Source: UBA3478 sp036782715
GTDB taxonomy: Bacteria; Bacteroidota; Bacteroidia; Flavobacteriales; Flavobacteriaceae
DNA: 64,000 nucleotides
Direction: 5' to 3'
Assembly (NCBI GenBank): GCA_036782715.1
Contig: DAIPYN010000003.1
Location: 1 to 64,000 of the forward strand
Part shown: positions 52,113 to 60,962 of the stretch, piece after piece
Layout: each line of letters begins with the position of its first letter
Position numbering within the stretch: position 1 is the first letter of the stretch
Position numbers and translations under genes: made by a program
Notes under the pieces: model-generated
The model's input: only the letters and a program-made list of their open reading frames with translations
Databases searched by the model: none
What the model was told of the DNA's origin: nothing

Positions 52113-52246
52113 GGCGTTTTAAGACATTTTTGGCCAACCCGTCATAAAGTATACGCGTAAATTCTAAAAGCAGCTTAAAACAGCCCGTAATATCCAATTA
52201 TGAAATAAGAGAAACTTATCAATACTAAAAAAAGAATAAAGAACTC

Positions 52247-52639
52247 TTATATTTGGTATAGCTCAAGGGTTATGAATAATAACACAACCGGAATAAGATA
52301 GATGATGATTGTTTGTGCTCCAGCATAATCTTTAGCTACACGTTGACCAAGTAATAGAGAAAGTAGTGTTATTGATGAAAGAGCACTCGCTAGATTCGCT
52401 ATAATAAGATTGTCGTGCAGATAGAGATGAATAATTCCTCCAGCACTCAATACGCCCGATGAAATTTCTAAAACCGTAAGAATCACAAATAAGGCACCCG
52501 ATACTTTGCTTAGAGGACTTTTACTAAAGTGGCTTTGAACAAAATCTTTTTCACTCTTAAAATGAAAGATTTTGTCAATCCCGCTTTGAAGAAAAATGAT
52601 GCATAGAATGGCTAAACAGGTATAAATCGCGAAAATCAT
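52247..52639 (-). CDS. DoxX-like small membrane protein
   Basis: A 130-residue protein with four membrane helices. The first has the DoxX-like pattern IIFLQSGIDKIFHF, and helices follow at about residues 45-70, 75-95 and 108-128. The function is unknown; DoxX-like proteins are often linked to redox. It ends a minus-strand pair with holB, starting six bases after it. Confidence 0.72.
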   Translation of the reverse strand: MIFAIYTCLAILCIIFLQSGIDKIFHFKSEKDFVQSHFSKSPLSKVSGALFVILTVLEISSGVLSAGGIIHLYLHDNLIIANLASALSSITLLSLLLGQRVAKDYAGAQTIIIYLIPVVLLFITLELYQI

Positions 52640-52645
52640 AAAGTT

Positions 52646-53758
52646 TTATTTTGCTGCATGCAGCAGTTTGGTCATTTGAAGCGCTAAGTCACTAAAGGTC
52701 ATTTTAAGGTTTGCGCTGGTCCCCAAATGTGAAACGGCATTCTCAATAGACTGAACTAAATCCATCGCGTTGTTGTGGTGAATAAAGGGAGCAAACTTTT
52801 CTAGTTTAAAACCTTCTGCTAACTCGCGTTGTAGCACTAGATCGCCAGCGCGATATTGAATAAGCAGAGAACTTCGTATTTGATCCATCGCAAAAAGCAA
52901 AAATTCACGTTGAATACCACGTTCTAATTTAACCAAATCTTCAGCCCAATCTAGAAGCTCAGCAACAGCGCTCTTGTTTTTCTTAGCTAGAAACGCTGAA
53001 CGAACCCAACTTACAAAGCGCTTTTCGAAGTCTTGGGACTGTTCCTTGTTTAAATATTGATTCATGGCCCAAGAGACACTTCCTTTAGATCGCTCTGAAT
53101 AGATCGTTGCGTCTTCTTTTGAAAGCCCAAGATTGATCAGTGCATCTTTGACGACGTCTTTAGTTTCAGAACCTACGAACACCCGCTGACTCCTTGACCG
53201 AATCGTTTCTAAAACATTTCGTTCGTTTTGTGTAGTCATGATAATAAGTGTTCCCGCAGGAGGTTCTTCAATGAACTTTAGAAGTCGGTTAGCCGACTGG
53301 TCTTTTAAGAATTCTGCACCCCAAATGACGAGGACGCGATACGAGCCTTCTAGGGGCTTGAGATGAAGTTTTTGAACAGCTTCTTTAGCATCTTCAGTTC
53401 GAATTGTAAAACTCCCCCCTGCTGAAGAATTCTTAGAAATCCACTGACCATAAGTAAGATAGGGGTTTTCTAAAATGGCAGATCGAAAATCGTTCAGTTG
53501 ATCAGAGGAACGCACATTTTTAGAAGATACGCCAATAGTATTTGAGGTAGGAAAAAGCAGGTGAATATCAGGATGAATAAGTTTAGGCACTTTACTATCT
53601 CCCTTAAAAAGCTGAGTTAACATCCAAAAAACAAGAGGAAGTGTAGATCCATTTTCTTCTGAAACGAAGAGCTGTGCGTGAGGTAAACGACCCGAATCAA
53701 TGGAATGTTTTAAGCCCTTCTTACTGTTTTCAAATCCAACTACTCCTGAAAAATCCAT
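52646..53758 (-). CDS. holB: DNA polymerase III, delta' subunit
   Basis: A clamp-loader subunit that helps load the beta clamp at replication forks. The 370-residue protein has the AAA+ layout VVGFENSKKGLKHSIDSGRLPHAQLF and LVIWGAEFLKDQSANRLLKFIEEPP with TTQNERNVLETIRSRSQ (sensor-like arginine). The Walker A lysine is missing, as is usual for delta'. A -7 element lies four bases ahead of its ATG (minus strand). Divergent from pgk. Confidence 0.93.
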   Translation of the reverse strand: MDFSGVVGFENSKKGLKHSIDSGRLPHAQLFVSEENGSTLPLVFWMLTQLFKGDSKVPKLIHPDIHLLFPTSNTIGVSSKNVRSSDQLNDFRSAILENPYLTYGQWISKNSSAGGSFTIRTEDAKEAVQKLHLKPLEGSYRVLVIWGAEFLKDQSANRLLKFIEEPPAGTLIIMTTQNERNVLETIRSRSQRVFVGSETKDVVKDALINLGLSKEDATIYSERSKGSVSWAMNQYLNKEQSQDFEKRFVSWVRSAFLAKKNKSAVAELLDWAEDLVKLERGIQREFLLFAMDQIRSSLLIQYRAGDLVLQRELAEGFKLEKFAPFIHHNNAMDLVQSIENAVSHLGTSANLKMTFSDLALQMTKLLHAAK

Positions 53759-53762
53759 GCTT

Positions 53763-53797
53763 CAAAGATAGTATTTCGCTACATTTGGGGGATTCAA
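53763..53797 (-). promoter_or_regulatory. -7 element (TATCTTTG) four bases before holB
   Basis: A perfect TAnnTTTG (53770-53763) ending four bases before the holB ATG, with a TTG 24 bases upstream (53797-53795). It predicts a leaderless message. Confidence 0.5.
53780..53787 (+). promoter_or_regulatory. -7 element (TACATTTG) for pgk
   Basis: A perfect TAnnTTTG 22 bases before the pgk ATG, facing the holB element across nine bases. Confidence 0.5.
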
Positions 53798-53809
53798 AAA
53801 ACAAACAGC

Positions 53810-55003
53810 ATGAGTACCCTATCATCTTTTAATTTTTCAGGTAAAAAAGCCTTAATCCGAGTTGATTTTAATGTTCCGTTAAACAGTGATCTAGAGGTTA
53901 CTGACGCGAGCCGAATTGAAGCCGCAAAACCTACGATTATTCACGTCTTAGAACAAGGAGGAAGCGCTATTTTAATGAGTCACCTTGGTCGTCCGGGTGG
54001 GGAGGCAAAGCCAGAATTGTCATTAAAACACATTGCAGATAAAGTTGCTGAAATTTTAGGTGTGGCGGTTAAGTTTTCACCCTCATGTATAGGCCCTGAA
54101 GCAGAGGCAGAAGCAGCAGCCCTTGAGCCGGGTCAAGTTCTATTGCTTGAAAACCTTAGATACCACAGTGAAGAGACCGCTGGTGATGAGGCGTTTGCGG
54201 CTTCTCTTGCGAAACTCGGAGACATTTATGTCAATGACGCTTTTGGAACTGCACATAGAGCTCACGCGTCAACCGCAGTTATTGCAGCTCACTTCAAAGG
54301 AAACAAATGTTTTGGGCTTCTTTTAGAAAAAGAAATCAAGGCCATTGACAAAGTCTTAAAATCAGGAGAAAAGCCAGTAACAGCTATTATGGGGGGTTCA
54401 AAGGTTTCTTCGAAAATCACCATCATTGAAAATATACTACCCGCAATTGACCACTTGATTGTCGGAGGGGGCATGACCTACACATTTATCAAAGCGCTTG
54501 GCGGAGAGGTGGGGAATTCGATTTGCGAGCTAGATAAATTAGATCTAGCACTATCTATATTAGAAAAGGCTAAAGCTGCAGGCGTTGAGGTTCATATACC
54601 TGTTGATGTTCTGGCTGCGGACGATTTTTCAAAAGACGCAAACACCCAAGTCGTCGCATCGAATGCTATTCCAGAAGGATGGGAAGGTTTAGATGCTGGG
54701 CCTCAAACATTGAAAAACTTCCACGAAGTTATAATGTCTTCAAAGACGCTACTATGGAATGGTCCTGTTGGAGTTTTTGAAATTGAAACTTTTGCCGAAG
54801 GAACTAAATCTATCGGCCGCTCTGTAGAAGCAGCTACTAAAGCAGGCGCATTCTCTTTAGTCGGAGGAGGTGACTCTGTTGCCGCGGTTAAGCAGTTTGG
54901 ATTTGAAGATAAGGTAAGCTATGTCTCAACCGGTGGAGGCGCAATGCTTGAAAGTCTAGAGGGTATTGTTCTACCAGGAATTGCAGCTATCTTAGAGGGA
55001 TAA
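53810..55003 (+). CDS. pgk: Phosphoglycerate kinase
   Basis: A glycolytic enzyme converting 1,3-bisphosphoglycerate and ADP to 3-phosphoglycerate and ATP. Typical blocks are ALIRVDFNVPLN, LMSHLGRPGG, LLLENLRYHSEE, YVNDAFGTAHRAHAST and WNGPVGVFEIE. The 397-residue length is normal. It precedes the lytic transglycosylase by 10 bases, so the two may share a message. Confidence 0.97.
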   Translation: MSTLSSFNFSGKKALIRVDFNVPLNSDLEVTDASRIEAAKPTIIHVLEQGGSAILMSHLGRPGGEAKPELSLKHIADKVAEILGVAVKFSPSCIGPEAEAEAAALEPGQVLLLENLRYHSEETAGDEAFAASLAKLGDIYVNDAFGTAHRAHASTAVIAAHFKGNKCFGLLLEKEIKAIDKVLKSGEKPVTAIMGGSKVSSKITIIENILPAIDHLIVGGGMTYTFIKALGGEVGNSICELDKLDLALSILEKAKAAGVEVHIPVDVLAADDFSKDANTQVVASNAIPEGWEGLDAGPQTLKNFHEVIMSSKTLLWNGPVGVFEIETFAEGTKSIGRSVEAATKAGAFSLVGGGDSVAAVKQFGFEDKVSYVSTGGGAMLESLEGIVLPGIAAILEG

Positions 55004-55013
55004 AGTTATTATT

Positions 55014-56333
55014 TTGATTTTTAGAAGTTTCATTATCAGTTTACTATCCTCTGTGGCGGTAGCGCAAAGCACCCCGGGAGTTGCTAGTAAAAAGAGCCTT
55101 GAAGCTTTTAATGAATTAGGTTATGCATCGGTATTTTCTGACCAGCGCCTACCTAGTTATGCGATTCCCGACTCTACTAGAGCGTTTAAATACGATTCGA
55201 TTTGGCTTGAAAAACTAAAGGAGACAAGGTCTCTCTTTACCTTGATTCATGAGACCACGGGAGATAATATTGAAAAGAAGGTAAATAAAGAGCTTCTGAT
55301 AGATCGGTTTGAAACGATCAACCAAAAAACTCCTTTTCAGATTGCCTATAACCCTATTCTAGAGCGAGAAATCGCCAAGTATTTAAGAGGTGATGCCACG
55401 CTCATTCGCAGAATGCTTCAGGTGAGTGCCTTTTACTTTCCGCTCTTCGAACAGGTACTCGATGAGAACGACCTCCCATTAGAATTGAAATATTTAGCCA
55501 TCGTTGAGTCTGCATTAGATCCTAAAGCGAGGTCATATGTAGGCGCAAAAGGCCTGTGGCAATTCATGTACAGTACGGGGAAATCGTTTGGACTAGAGGT
55601 AAACAACTACGTTGACGATAGAAGCGATCCTCTGAAGAGTACCAAGGCTGCCGCGGCCTATTTGAAGCAACTCCATCGAATATTTGATAACTGGGACCTC
55701 GCTCTTGCTGCGTATAATTCAGGACCGGGAAATGTTTCAAAAGCTATTCGCCGCTCAGGCGGATACACGAATTATTGGAATATAAGACCCTATCTCCCTA
55801 AAGAGACGGCAGACTATGTTCCCCGATTTTACGCTATCCTCTATTTGTTTGAGCATGCCAAAGAGCATGGACTAAGTGCGGAAAGCTTAGAAAGAACCTA
55901 TCTAGAGACAGACACTATTCACATCAAACGAAGTATCACTTTCGACCACATCGCCGAGGAGCTGCCTATTACTAAAGATCAGTTAGCGGTTTTAAACCCC
56001 TCCTATCGGATGGCCACGATACCCTATGTCAAAGGGAAAGATTATGCACTAAGACTTCCAAAGGCATTAATAGGAGACTTTATCAGTGCAGAAGGAGAAG
56101 TTTACGCACTCGCAAAAAAACAAGAGGACGCTTCTGAAAAGCCTTTGGCGGCTCTTGTTAGTGGCCCTGAGCGTCTCCGGTATCGCGTAAAATCTGGTGA
56201 TGCGCTTAGCATTATTGCAGACAGATACGGCGTTTCTGTGAGGCAAATTCGCTCATGGAACAATTTGAACGGTAATGTGATTCGAGTCGGTCAGCGCCTA
56301 ACGATTTATCCGAGAAGATATCCTAAATCATGA
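55014..56333 (+). CDS. Lytic transglycosylase with LysM domain (MltD-like)
   Basis: Cuts peptidoglycan glycan strands, acting in the periplasm or at the outer membrane. A signal peptide (SFIISLLSSVAVAQ) is followed by an SLT domain with the catalytic Glu (E165 in AIVESALDP), ending LALAAYNSGPGNV. One LysM domain (about residues 392-436; RYRVKSGDALSIIADRYGVS) binds peptidoglycan. The frame has no ATG upstream of the signal peptide; the start appears to be TTG at 55014. Its stop overlaps DUF4837 (ATGA). Confidence 0.92.
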   Translation: MIFRSFIISLLSSVAVAQSTPGVASKKSLEAFNELGYASVFSDQRLPSYAIPDSTRAFKYDSIWLEKLKETRSLFTLIHETTGDNIEKKVNKELLIDRFETINQKTPFQIAYNPILEREIAKYLRGDATLIRRMLQVSAFYFPLFEQVLDENDLPLELKYLAIVESALDPKARSYVGAKGLWQFMYSTGKSFGLEVNNYVDDRSDPLKSTKAAAAYLKQLHRIFDNWDLALAAYNSGPGNVSKAIRRSGGYTNYWNIRPYLPKETADYVPRFYAILYLFEHAKEHGLSAESLERTYLETDTIHIKRSITFDHIAEELPITKDQLAVLNPSYRMATIPYVKGKDYALRLPKALIGDFISAEGEVYALAKKQEDASEKPLAALVSGPERLRYRVKSGDALSIIADRYGVSVRQIRSWNNLNGNVIRVGQRLTIYPRRYPKS

Positions 56334-57331
56334 TTAGACCTCTGAAGTTTTTCCTTCTGTTATTAGTCTTTACTACGTATTCTTGTAAGCAAGAAGCTTT
56401 AAAAGATTATTTACCTGAAGCAACAGGCCCGCTTAGCGAGGTCTTAATTGTTGCAGACCAATCTTTACTTGATTCAGAGGCTGGAGATCGCCTTCGCTCG
56501 TATCTTCAAACTAGACAACTAGGTTTGGGCGTTGATGAGCCGACCCTTGACCTTAGACCCTTACAACCCAATCTATTTAGAGGCGCAATCATGAGAAATC
56601 GAAACGTTGTGGTCATCGATTTCGACACGTTATCCCGTTCACATATCAAGAGGAACTTATATGCCGAACCTCAACACATCGCGGTGATAAAAGGCAGAAC
56701 CGAGGTTGAACTCATTCAAAATATTGATCTTATAGGTGTTCAAATGGTTGACAGTTTTCGAACCTCTGATCTAAAAGTTGCCCAACAGCGCTTCAAGCGA
56801 TCACTTTATACCGAACCAAGATTAAAAAAATTGATGGGTATTGACCTTACCATGCCTTCAATATATAGACCAGGGGTTTTTAGTAAAGATTTTATATGGA
56901 TTGATCGCCCTATCGAGAATGGTACGATGAATCTGGTTATCTACCCATTAGACAACGATCGCTTTTCGAACAAAGAACGTTTTCTAGAAGACATTATAGC
57001 CGTTAGAGATTCTGTAGGAGAGGCGAACATTCCCGGTCCAGACATCCCCGACACGAAGACTTTTCAGATTACAGAGCAGATTTTCAGACCCTATGTTTTT
57101 TCGGCTGAGGTGGGTGGATTCAATGCAGCCGAAGTTCGCGGGATGTGGGAGATTAGTGGGTATCCGATGGCAGGGCCCTTCGTTTCTTACATTGTAAACG
57201 ACACCATTAATCAAAGAAAATTAGTGGTTGAAGGTTTTGTTTTTGCGCCTAACCAAGAAAAGAGAGATTACCTCTTCGAATTAGAGGCAATTATCAAAAC
57301 GATGAAGATTTATCCCCAGAATAAGGAATAG
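56330..57331 (+). CDS. DUF4837 lipoprotein
   Basis: A 333-residue protein with a lipoprotein signal (LLLVFTTYSCKQEA). The rest matches the Bacteroidota DUF4837 family: PLSEVLIVADQSL near the start, then LFRGAIMRNRNVVVID and MWEISGYPMAGPFVSY. The function is not known. It overlaps the preceding transglycosylase gene in an ATGA, so it may work in the envelope with it. Convergent with tatA. Confidence 0.88.
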   Translation: MIRPLKFFLLLLVFTTYSCKQEALKDYLPEATGPLSEVLIVADQSLLDSEAGDRLRSYLQTRQLGLGVDEPTLDLRPLQPNLFRGAIMRNRNVVVIDFDTLSRSHIKRNLYAEPQHIAVIKGRTEVELIQNIDLIGVQMVDSFRTSDLKVAQQRFKRSLYTEPRLKKLMGIDLTMPSIYRPGVFSKDFIWIDRPIENGTMNLVIYPLDNDRFSNKERFLEDIIAVRDSVGEANIPGPDIPDTKTFQITEQIFRPYVFSAEVGGFNAAEVRGMWEISGYPMAGPFVSYIVNDTINQRKLVVEGFVFAPNQEKRDYLFELEAIIKTMKIYPQNKE

Positions 57332-57340
57332 CGACAGCTA

Positions 57341-57529
57341 TTAAGAGTTGAGCTCTTTTCCTCCGTTGTCTTCCTCTTCTTTAGTGGCGTCCTTAAATTC
57401 TTTGATACCACTACCTAAGCCGCGCATCAATTCAGGAATCTTTTTACCCCCAAATAACAATAAAACAAGAGCTACGACAACAATAATTTGCCAAGGGCTT
57501 ACAATACCAAGTGTATAAGAAAGAGACAT
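57341..57529 (-). CDS. tatA: Twin-arginine translocase subunit TatA/TatE
   Basis: A 62-residue protein with one N-terminal helix (GIVSPWQIIVVVALVLLLFGGKKIPEL), the FGxKKIPEL hinge, and an amphipathic helix (MRGLGSGIKEFKDATKEEE), as in TatA. TatA forms the pore for folded proteins with twin-arginine signals, such as the isomerase-like lipoprotein at 25205-26098. I used the ATG at 57529 over a TTG two codons upstream. tatB/tatC are not adjacent. Confidence 0.93.
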   Translation of the reverse strand: MSLSYTLGIVSPWQIIVVVALVLLLFGGKKIPELMRGLGSGIKEFKDATKEEEDNGGKELNS

Positions 57530-57547
57530 AATCAATGATTTATTGCA

Positions 57548-57581
57548 TAAATGTAGTAAAATTAACCCGTTTGAAGGTCAA
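57548..57581 (-). promoter_or_regulatory. Possible promoter of tatA (TTG-N23-TACATTTA)
   Basis: On the minus strand TTG (57581-57579) and TACATTTA (57555-57548) are 23 bases apart; the last -7 base departs from consensus. Confidence 0.4.
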
Positions 57582-57585
57582 GATG

Positions 57586-57593
57586 TATATTTG
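57586..57593 (+). promoter_or_regulatory. -7 element (TATATTTG) five bases before the M23 peptidase gene
   Basis: A perfect TAnnTTTG ending five bases before the ATG at 57599; the message would have almost no leader. Confidence 0.45.
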
Positions 57594-57598
57594 CTTTA

Positions 57599-58468
57599 AT
57601 GTCTAAAACACAAAAAAACAGCCCGAAGGATCGTTCGAAATTATTCGATACCTTCAAGCTTCTGGTGGTAAACGACGAGACCTTCGAAGAAGTGTTCTCT
57701 CAACGGTTATCTCGCCTGAACGCCTTTGTTTTTTTAGTCATTTTTGTGGGTCTTGTAAGCGCCCTTTCTTTCTTTGTTATCGCAGTAACACCATTACGAT
57801 ACTTTATTCCAGGAATAGAATCTGCCGCACTGCAACGCGAGGTAGAGGCGCTTTTGGTTAAAACCGATTCCTTACAGCGCGTAATCGAAACCGATTCAAA
57901 ATACATCGAGGGAATTCGTAGGGTACTTAGTGGAGAAGTGGTTTATGAAGCTCCCGAAATAGACAGCACAACGGTTTTCATGGACGCCCCTTCTACAGAC
58001 CAACTGTTAGAGACGAGAAAAAGTATTGCTATGCTAGAACTTGAAAGCCAAGTGAAGAAGGAAGAAGCTTATAGCCCCGTGGTAGAGACTACTATTTCAA
58101 ATCCACTTTATTTTGCTCCGTTAAGCGGGGTGGTTTCTGGCGCTTATGACCCCGCGGTGGGACACCTCGCCATTGATATTGCAGCGGCAGAAGGAACAGG
58201 AGTTAAGGCGATCACCGATGGTACGGTATTACATGCTGAATGGTCTGCTAATACAGGCTATAACCTGGTGGTAGTGCATCAAGGGGAGACCGTTTCTGTT
58301 TATAAACACAATGGCGTGATATTCAAGAAACAAGGCGATACAGTGACTGCGGGAGAAATTATTGCTTCGGTAGGAAACACTGGTGAATTAAGCTCAGGAT
58401 CACATCTTCATTTTGAACTTTGGAAGCAAGGAAAGCCGGTTAATCCTCAACAATACATCAAGTTTTAA
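57599..58468 (+). CDS. M23 family (LytM-type) peptidase, membrane-anchored
   Basis: A zinc endopeptidase or inactive scaffold acting on peptidoglycan. One helix (about residues 43-63) anchors it, and a coiled-coil-like part precedes the M23 domain (about 172-285). The metal ligands are H189 and D193 in GHLAID and H271 in HLHFE (with H269), so it looks active. It is the first gene of a plus-strand operon with GH3, a nucleotide-sugar enzyme and purD. Confidence 0.92.
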   Translation: MSKTQKNSPKDRSKLFDTFKLLVVNDETFEEVFSQRLSRLNAFVFLVIFVGLVSALSFFVIAVTPLRYFIPGIESAALQREVEALLVKTDSLQRVIETDSKYIEGIRRVLSGEVVYEAPEIDSTTVFMDAPSTDQLLETRKSIAMLELESQVKKEEAYSPVVETTISNPLYFAPLSGVVSGAYDPAVGHLAIDIAAAEGTGVKAITDGTVLHAEWSANTGYNLVVVHQGETVSVYKHNGVIFKKQGDTVTAGEIIASVGNTGELSSGSHLHFELWKQGKPVNPQQYIKF

Positions 58469-58470
58469 TC

Positions 58471-59976
58471 ATGAGCCTAAAGTCATTCTTAGCTAAGCCT
58501 TTTGCGAGATGGAGCGTCGCTCGAAATAAAAAGCACATTGATCGACCGGTAGCCTCACAGGAAGCGGTTTTTCAGCAGATTGTTTCGAAAGCAAGAGATA
58601 CGGCTTTTGGAATCGACCATGATTTTAAATCGATTCGTACCTATAGTGACTTTAAGGCAAGAGTTCCTGTTCGTGATTACGAAGAATTAAGGCCTTATGT
58701 GGAACGAATTGTAAATGGCGAGAAAAACGTGCTTTGGCCCGGATTACCTGCTTATTTAGCTAAGACATCTGGCACCACTTCTGGCGCCAAATACATACCG
58801 ATTACGGCAGAATCAATGAAGGAGCAAGTAACTTCTTCAAAGCTCGCTTTACTTCAGTATATCGTCAATAAGGGAAGCGCAGATTATGTCAACGGAAAAA
58901 TGATTTTCTTACAAGGAAGTCCCGTACTAGACACCAAGGGCGCAGTTAAAATGGGTCGTTTATCAGGCATATCAGCCCACTACCTTCCTAGTTATTTACT
59001 TAAAAACAGGCTTCCCTCATGGGAGACTAACATTATTGAAGATTGGGAAACCAAAGTAGAAGCGATTGTGGACGAGACTATTAACGAAAACATGAGCCTG
59101 ATCGCTGGAATCCCCTCTTGGGTGCAGATGTATTTTGAGCGGCTTGTTGCTCGTTCAGGAAAGCGGGTTGGAGAGCTGTTTCCCAACTTTTCGCTTTACG
59201 TATACGGGGGGGTTAATTATGAGCCCTATCGACAAAAATTCGAAGATCTGCTAGGAAGAAGAGTTGATAGTATCGAATTGTTTCCTGCTAGTGAAGGCTT
59301 CTTTGCTTACCAAGACACATTAGAAAACAAAGGGTTGTTGCTCCAGGTGCATTCAGGAATATTTTATGAGTTCATTGAGGCTGGTAAGTTTTATGACGAA
59401 AACCCTCCGAGAATTTCTTTAGCTGACGTACAGCTGGGTGTTGATTATGCCCTTATTCTTTCAACAAACGCAGGTTTATGGGGGTATAATATCGGAGACA
59501 CTGTTCGATTTGTCTCTTTGAAACCCTATCGTGTAATTGTATCGGGAAGAATTAAGCACTTTATATCCGCCTTCGGCGAACACGTGATTGCTAAAGAGGT
59601 AGAAGAAGCCATGACGGTAGCTCTTGCAGCCCACCCCGAGGTAAGAATTTCAGAATTTAGTGTAGCACCAGAGGTTAACCCTAAAGACGGCGGTCTGCCC
59701 TATCATGAATGGCTCGTTGAATTTGAACAGGAGCCTAACGACAAGGAGGCTTTTGCAAAATCTCTTGATAATAGTGTCCAGAACCAAAACGTGTACTATA
59801 AAGACCTAATAGAAGGAAAGGTTTTAAAACCCGCCGTTGTGAGCTCTTTGAAGAAAGGTGCCTTTGAGGCATATATGAGATCACAAGGAAAACTTGGGGG
59901 CCAAAACAAAGTAAAACGTCTTTCGAATGGGCGCGATGTAGCTGATTTATTAACACCATATCTAGCTACTTCATGA
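58471..59976 (+). CDS. GH3-family acyl-acid amido synthetase-like protein
   Basis: A 501-residue adenylating enzyme of the family known from plant hormone conjugation (GH3), which joins amino acids to acyl acids. The ATP-binding segment AKTSGTTSGAKYIPIT is at about residue 103-118. YVYGGVNYEPYR and WGYNIGDTVRFVSLKPYRVIVSGR are other family blocks. The bacterial role and substrate are unknown. It follows the M23 gene by two bases and overlaps the next gene in an ATGA. Confidence 0.9.
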   Translation: MSLKSFLAKPFARWSVARNKKHIDRPVASQEAVFQQIVSKARDTAFGIDHDFKSIRTYSDFKARVPVRDYEELRPYVERIVNGEKNVLWPGLPAYLAKTSGTTSGAKYIPITAESMKEQVTSSKLALLQYIVNKGSADYVNGKMIFLQGSPVLDTKGAVKMGRLSGISAHYLPSYLLKNRLPSWETNIIEDWETKVEAIVDETINENMSLIAGIPSWVQMYFERLVARSGKRVGELFPNFSLYVYGGVNYEPYRQKFEDLLGRRVDSIELFPASEGFFAYQDTLENKGLLLQVHSGIFYEFIEAGKFYDENPPRISLADVQLGVDYALILSTNAGLWGYNIGDTVRFVSLKPYRVIVSGRIKHFISAFGEHVIAKEVEEAMTVALAAHPEVRISEFSVAPEVNPKDGGLPYHEWLVEFEQEPNDKEAFAKSLDNSVQNQNVYYKDLIEGKVLKPAVVSSLKKGAFEAYMRSQGKLGGQNKVKRLSNGRDVADLLTPYLATS

Positions 59977-60962
59977 AAAGAGCTTTAATTACTGGCGCAG
60001 CAGGGTTCCTGGGTTCTCACTTAGCAGATCGGTTATTGGCCGAGGGTTATGAGGTTATTGGCATGGATAATCTAATTACTGGTGACTTACGCAATCTAGA
60101 CCATTTGAAATCAGAGCCGCGATTTAGTTTTGTGGAGCACGATGTGACTGAGTATGTATCGGTATCGGGACCGCTTAGCTGCATTTTGCACTTCGCCTCT
60201 CCTGCAAGCCCAATAGACTATCTCAAAATTCCAATACAAACGTTAAAGGTGGGTTCGCTAGGAACCCACAATTTGCTAGGCTTAGCAAAAGACAAGCAGG
60301 CACGTTTTATGATTGCCTCTACTTCTGAAGTATATGGGGATCCGCTAGTGCATCCACAAGACGAATCCTATTTTGGAAACGTGAATGCGATTGGCCCTAG
60401 AGGGGTTTATGACGAGGCCAAGCGTTTTCAGGAGTCAATGACTATGGCCTATCATCGTTTTCATGGCTTAGATACTAGAATCGCACGAATATTCAACACT
60501 TACGGTCCAAGAATGAGACTAAATGACGGCCGAGTCATTCCTGCCTTTATTGGTCAGATTTTGCGCTCTGAGCCACTAACTGTTTTTGGGGACGGAAAAC
60601 AAACTAGAAGTTTTTGCTACGTTGACGACCTTGTAGAAGGGCTTTATCGCTTACTTCGTTCTGATTATCACCTACCCGTGAATCTAGGAAACCCAGACGA
60701 GATAAGCATTGTAGACTTTGCCACAGAGATCAAAGAGATCATGGGGTCTGAACAACCGATTGCTTTTAAAGAATTACCTGCCGACGACCCCACCCAAAGA
60801 CAGCCCGATATTACCAAAGCAAAAGAGCTACTAGGTTGGAGTCCTCAATTTGAACGAAAAGAAGGTCTAAGAAAGACGATCGAATACTTCAAGAGCTTAG
60901 CGCCCGAGGAGTGGTATAAAAAAGAACACAGAACGTTTAATCATCAGAATAAGAAAAAATGA
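59973..60962 (+). CDS. UDP-glucuronate decarboxylase-like NAD-dependent epimerase
   Basis: A short-chain dehydrogenase-type nucleotide-sugar enzyme, 329 residues. The NAD loop is TGAAGFLGSHLAD (residues 7-19). The active-site segments STSEVYGDPLVHPQ and YDEAKRFQE (Y-x-x-x-K) fit UDP-xylose synthases. It would supply a sugar for envelope polysaccharide. It overlaps GH3 and purD at its two ends with ATGA junctions, so the operon is tightly coupled. Confidence 0.9.
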   Translation: MKRALITGAAGFLGSHLADRLLAEGYEVIGMDNLITGDLRNLDHLKSEPRFSFVEHDVTEYVSVSGPLSCILHFASPASPIDYLKIPIQTLKVGSLGTHNLLGLAKDKQARFMIASTSEVYGDPLVHPQDESYFGNVNAIGPRGVYDEAKRFQESMTMAYHRFHGLDTRIARIFNTYGPRMRLNDGRVIPAFIGQILRSEPLTVFGDGKQTRSFCYVDDLVEGLYRLLRSDYHLPVNLGNPDEISIVDFATEIKEIMGSEQPIAFKELPADDPTQRQPDITKAKELLGWSPQFERKEGLRKTIEYFKSLAPEEWYKKEHRTFNHQNKKK

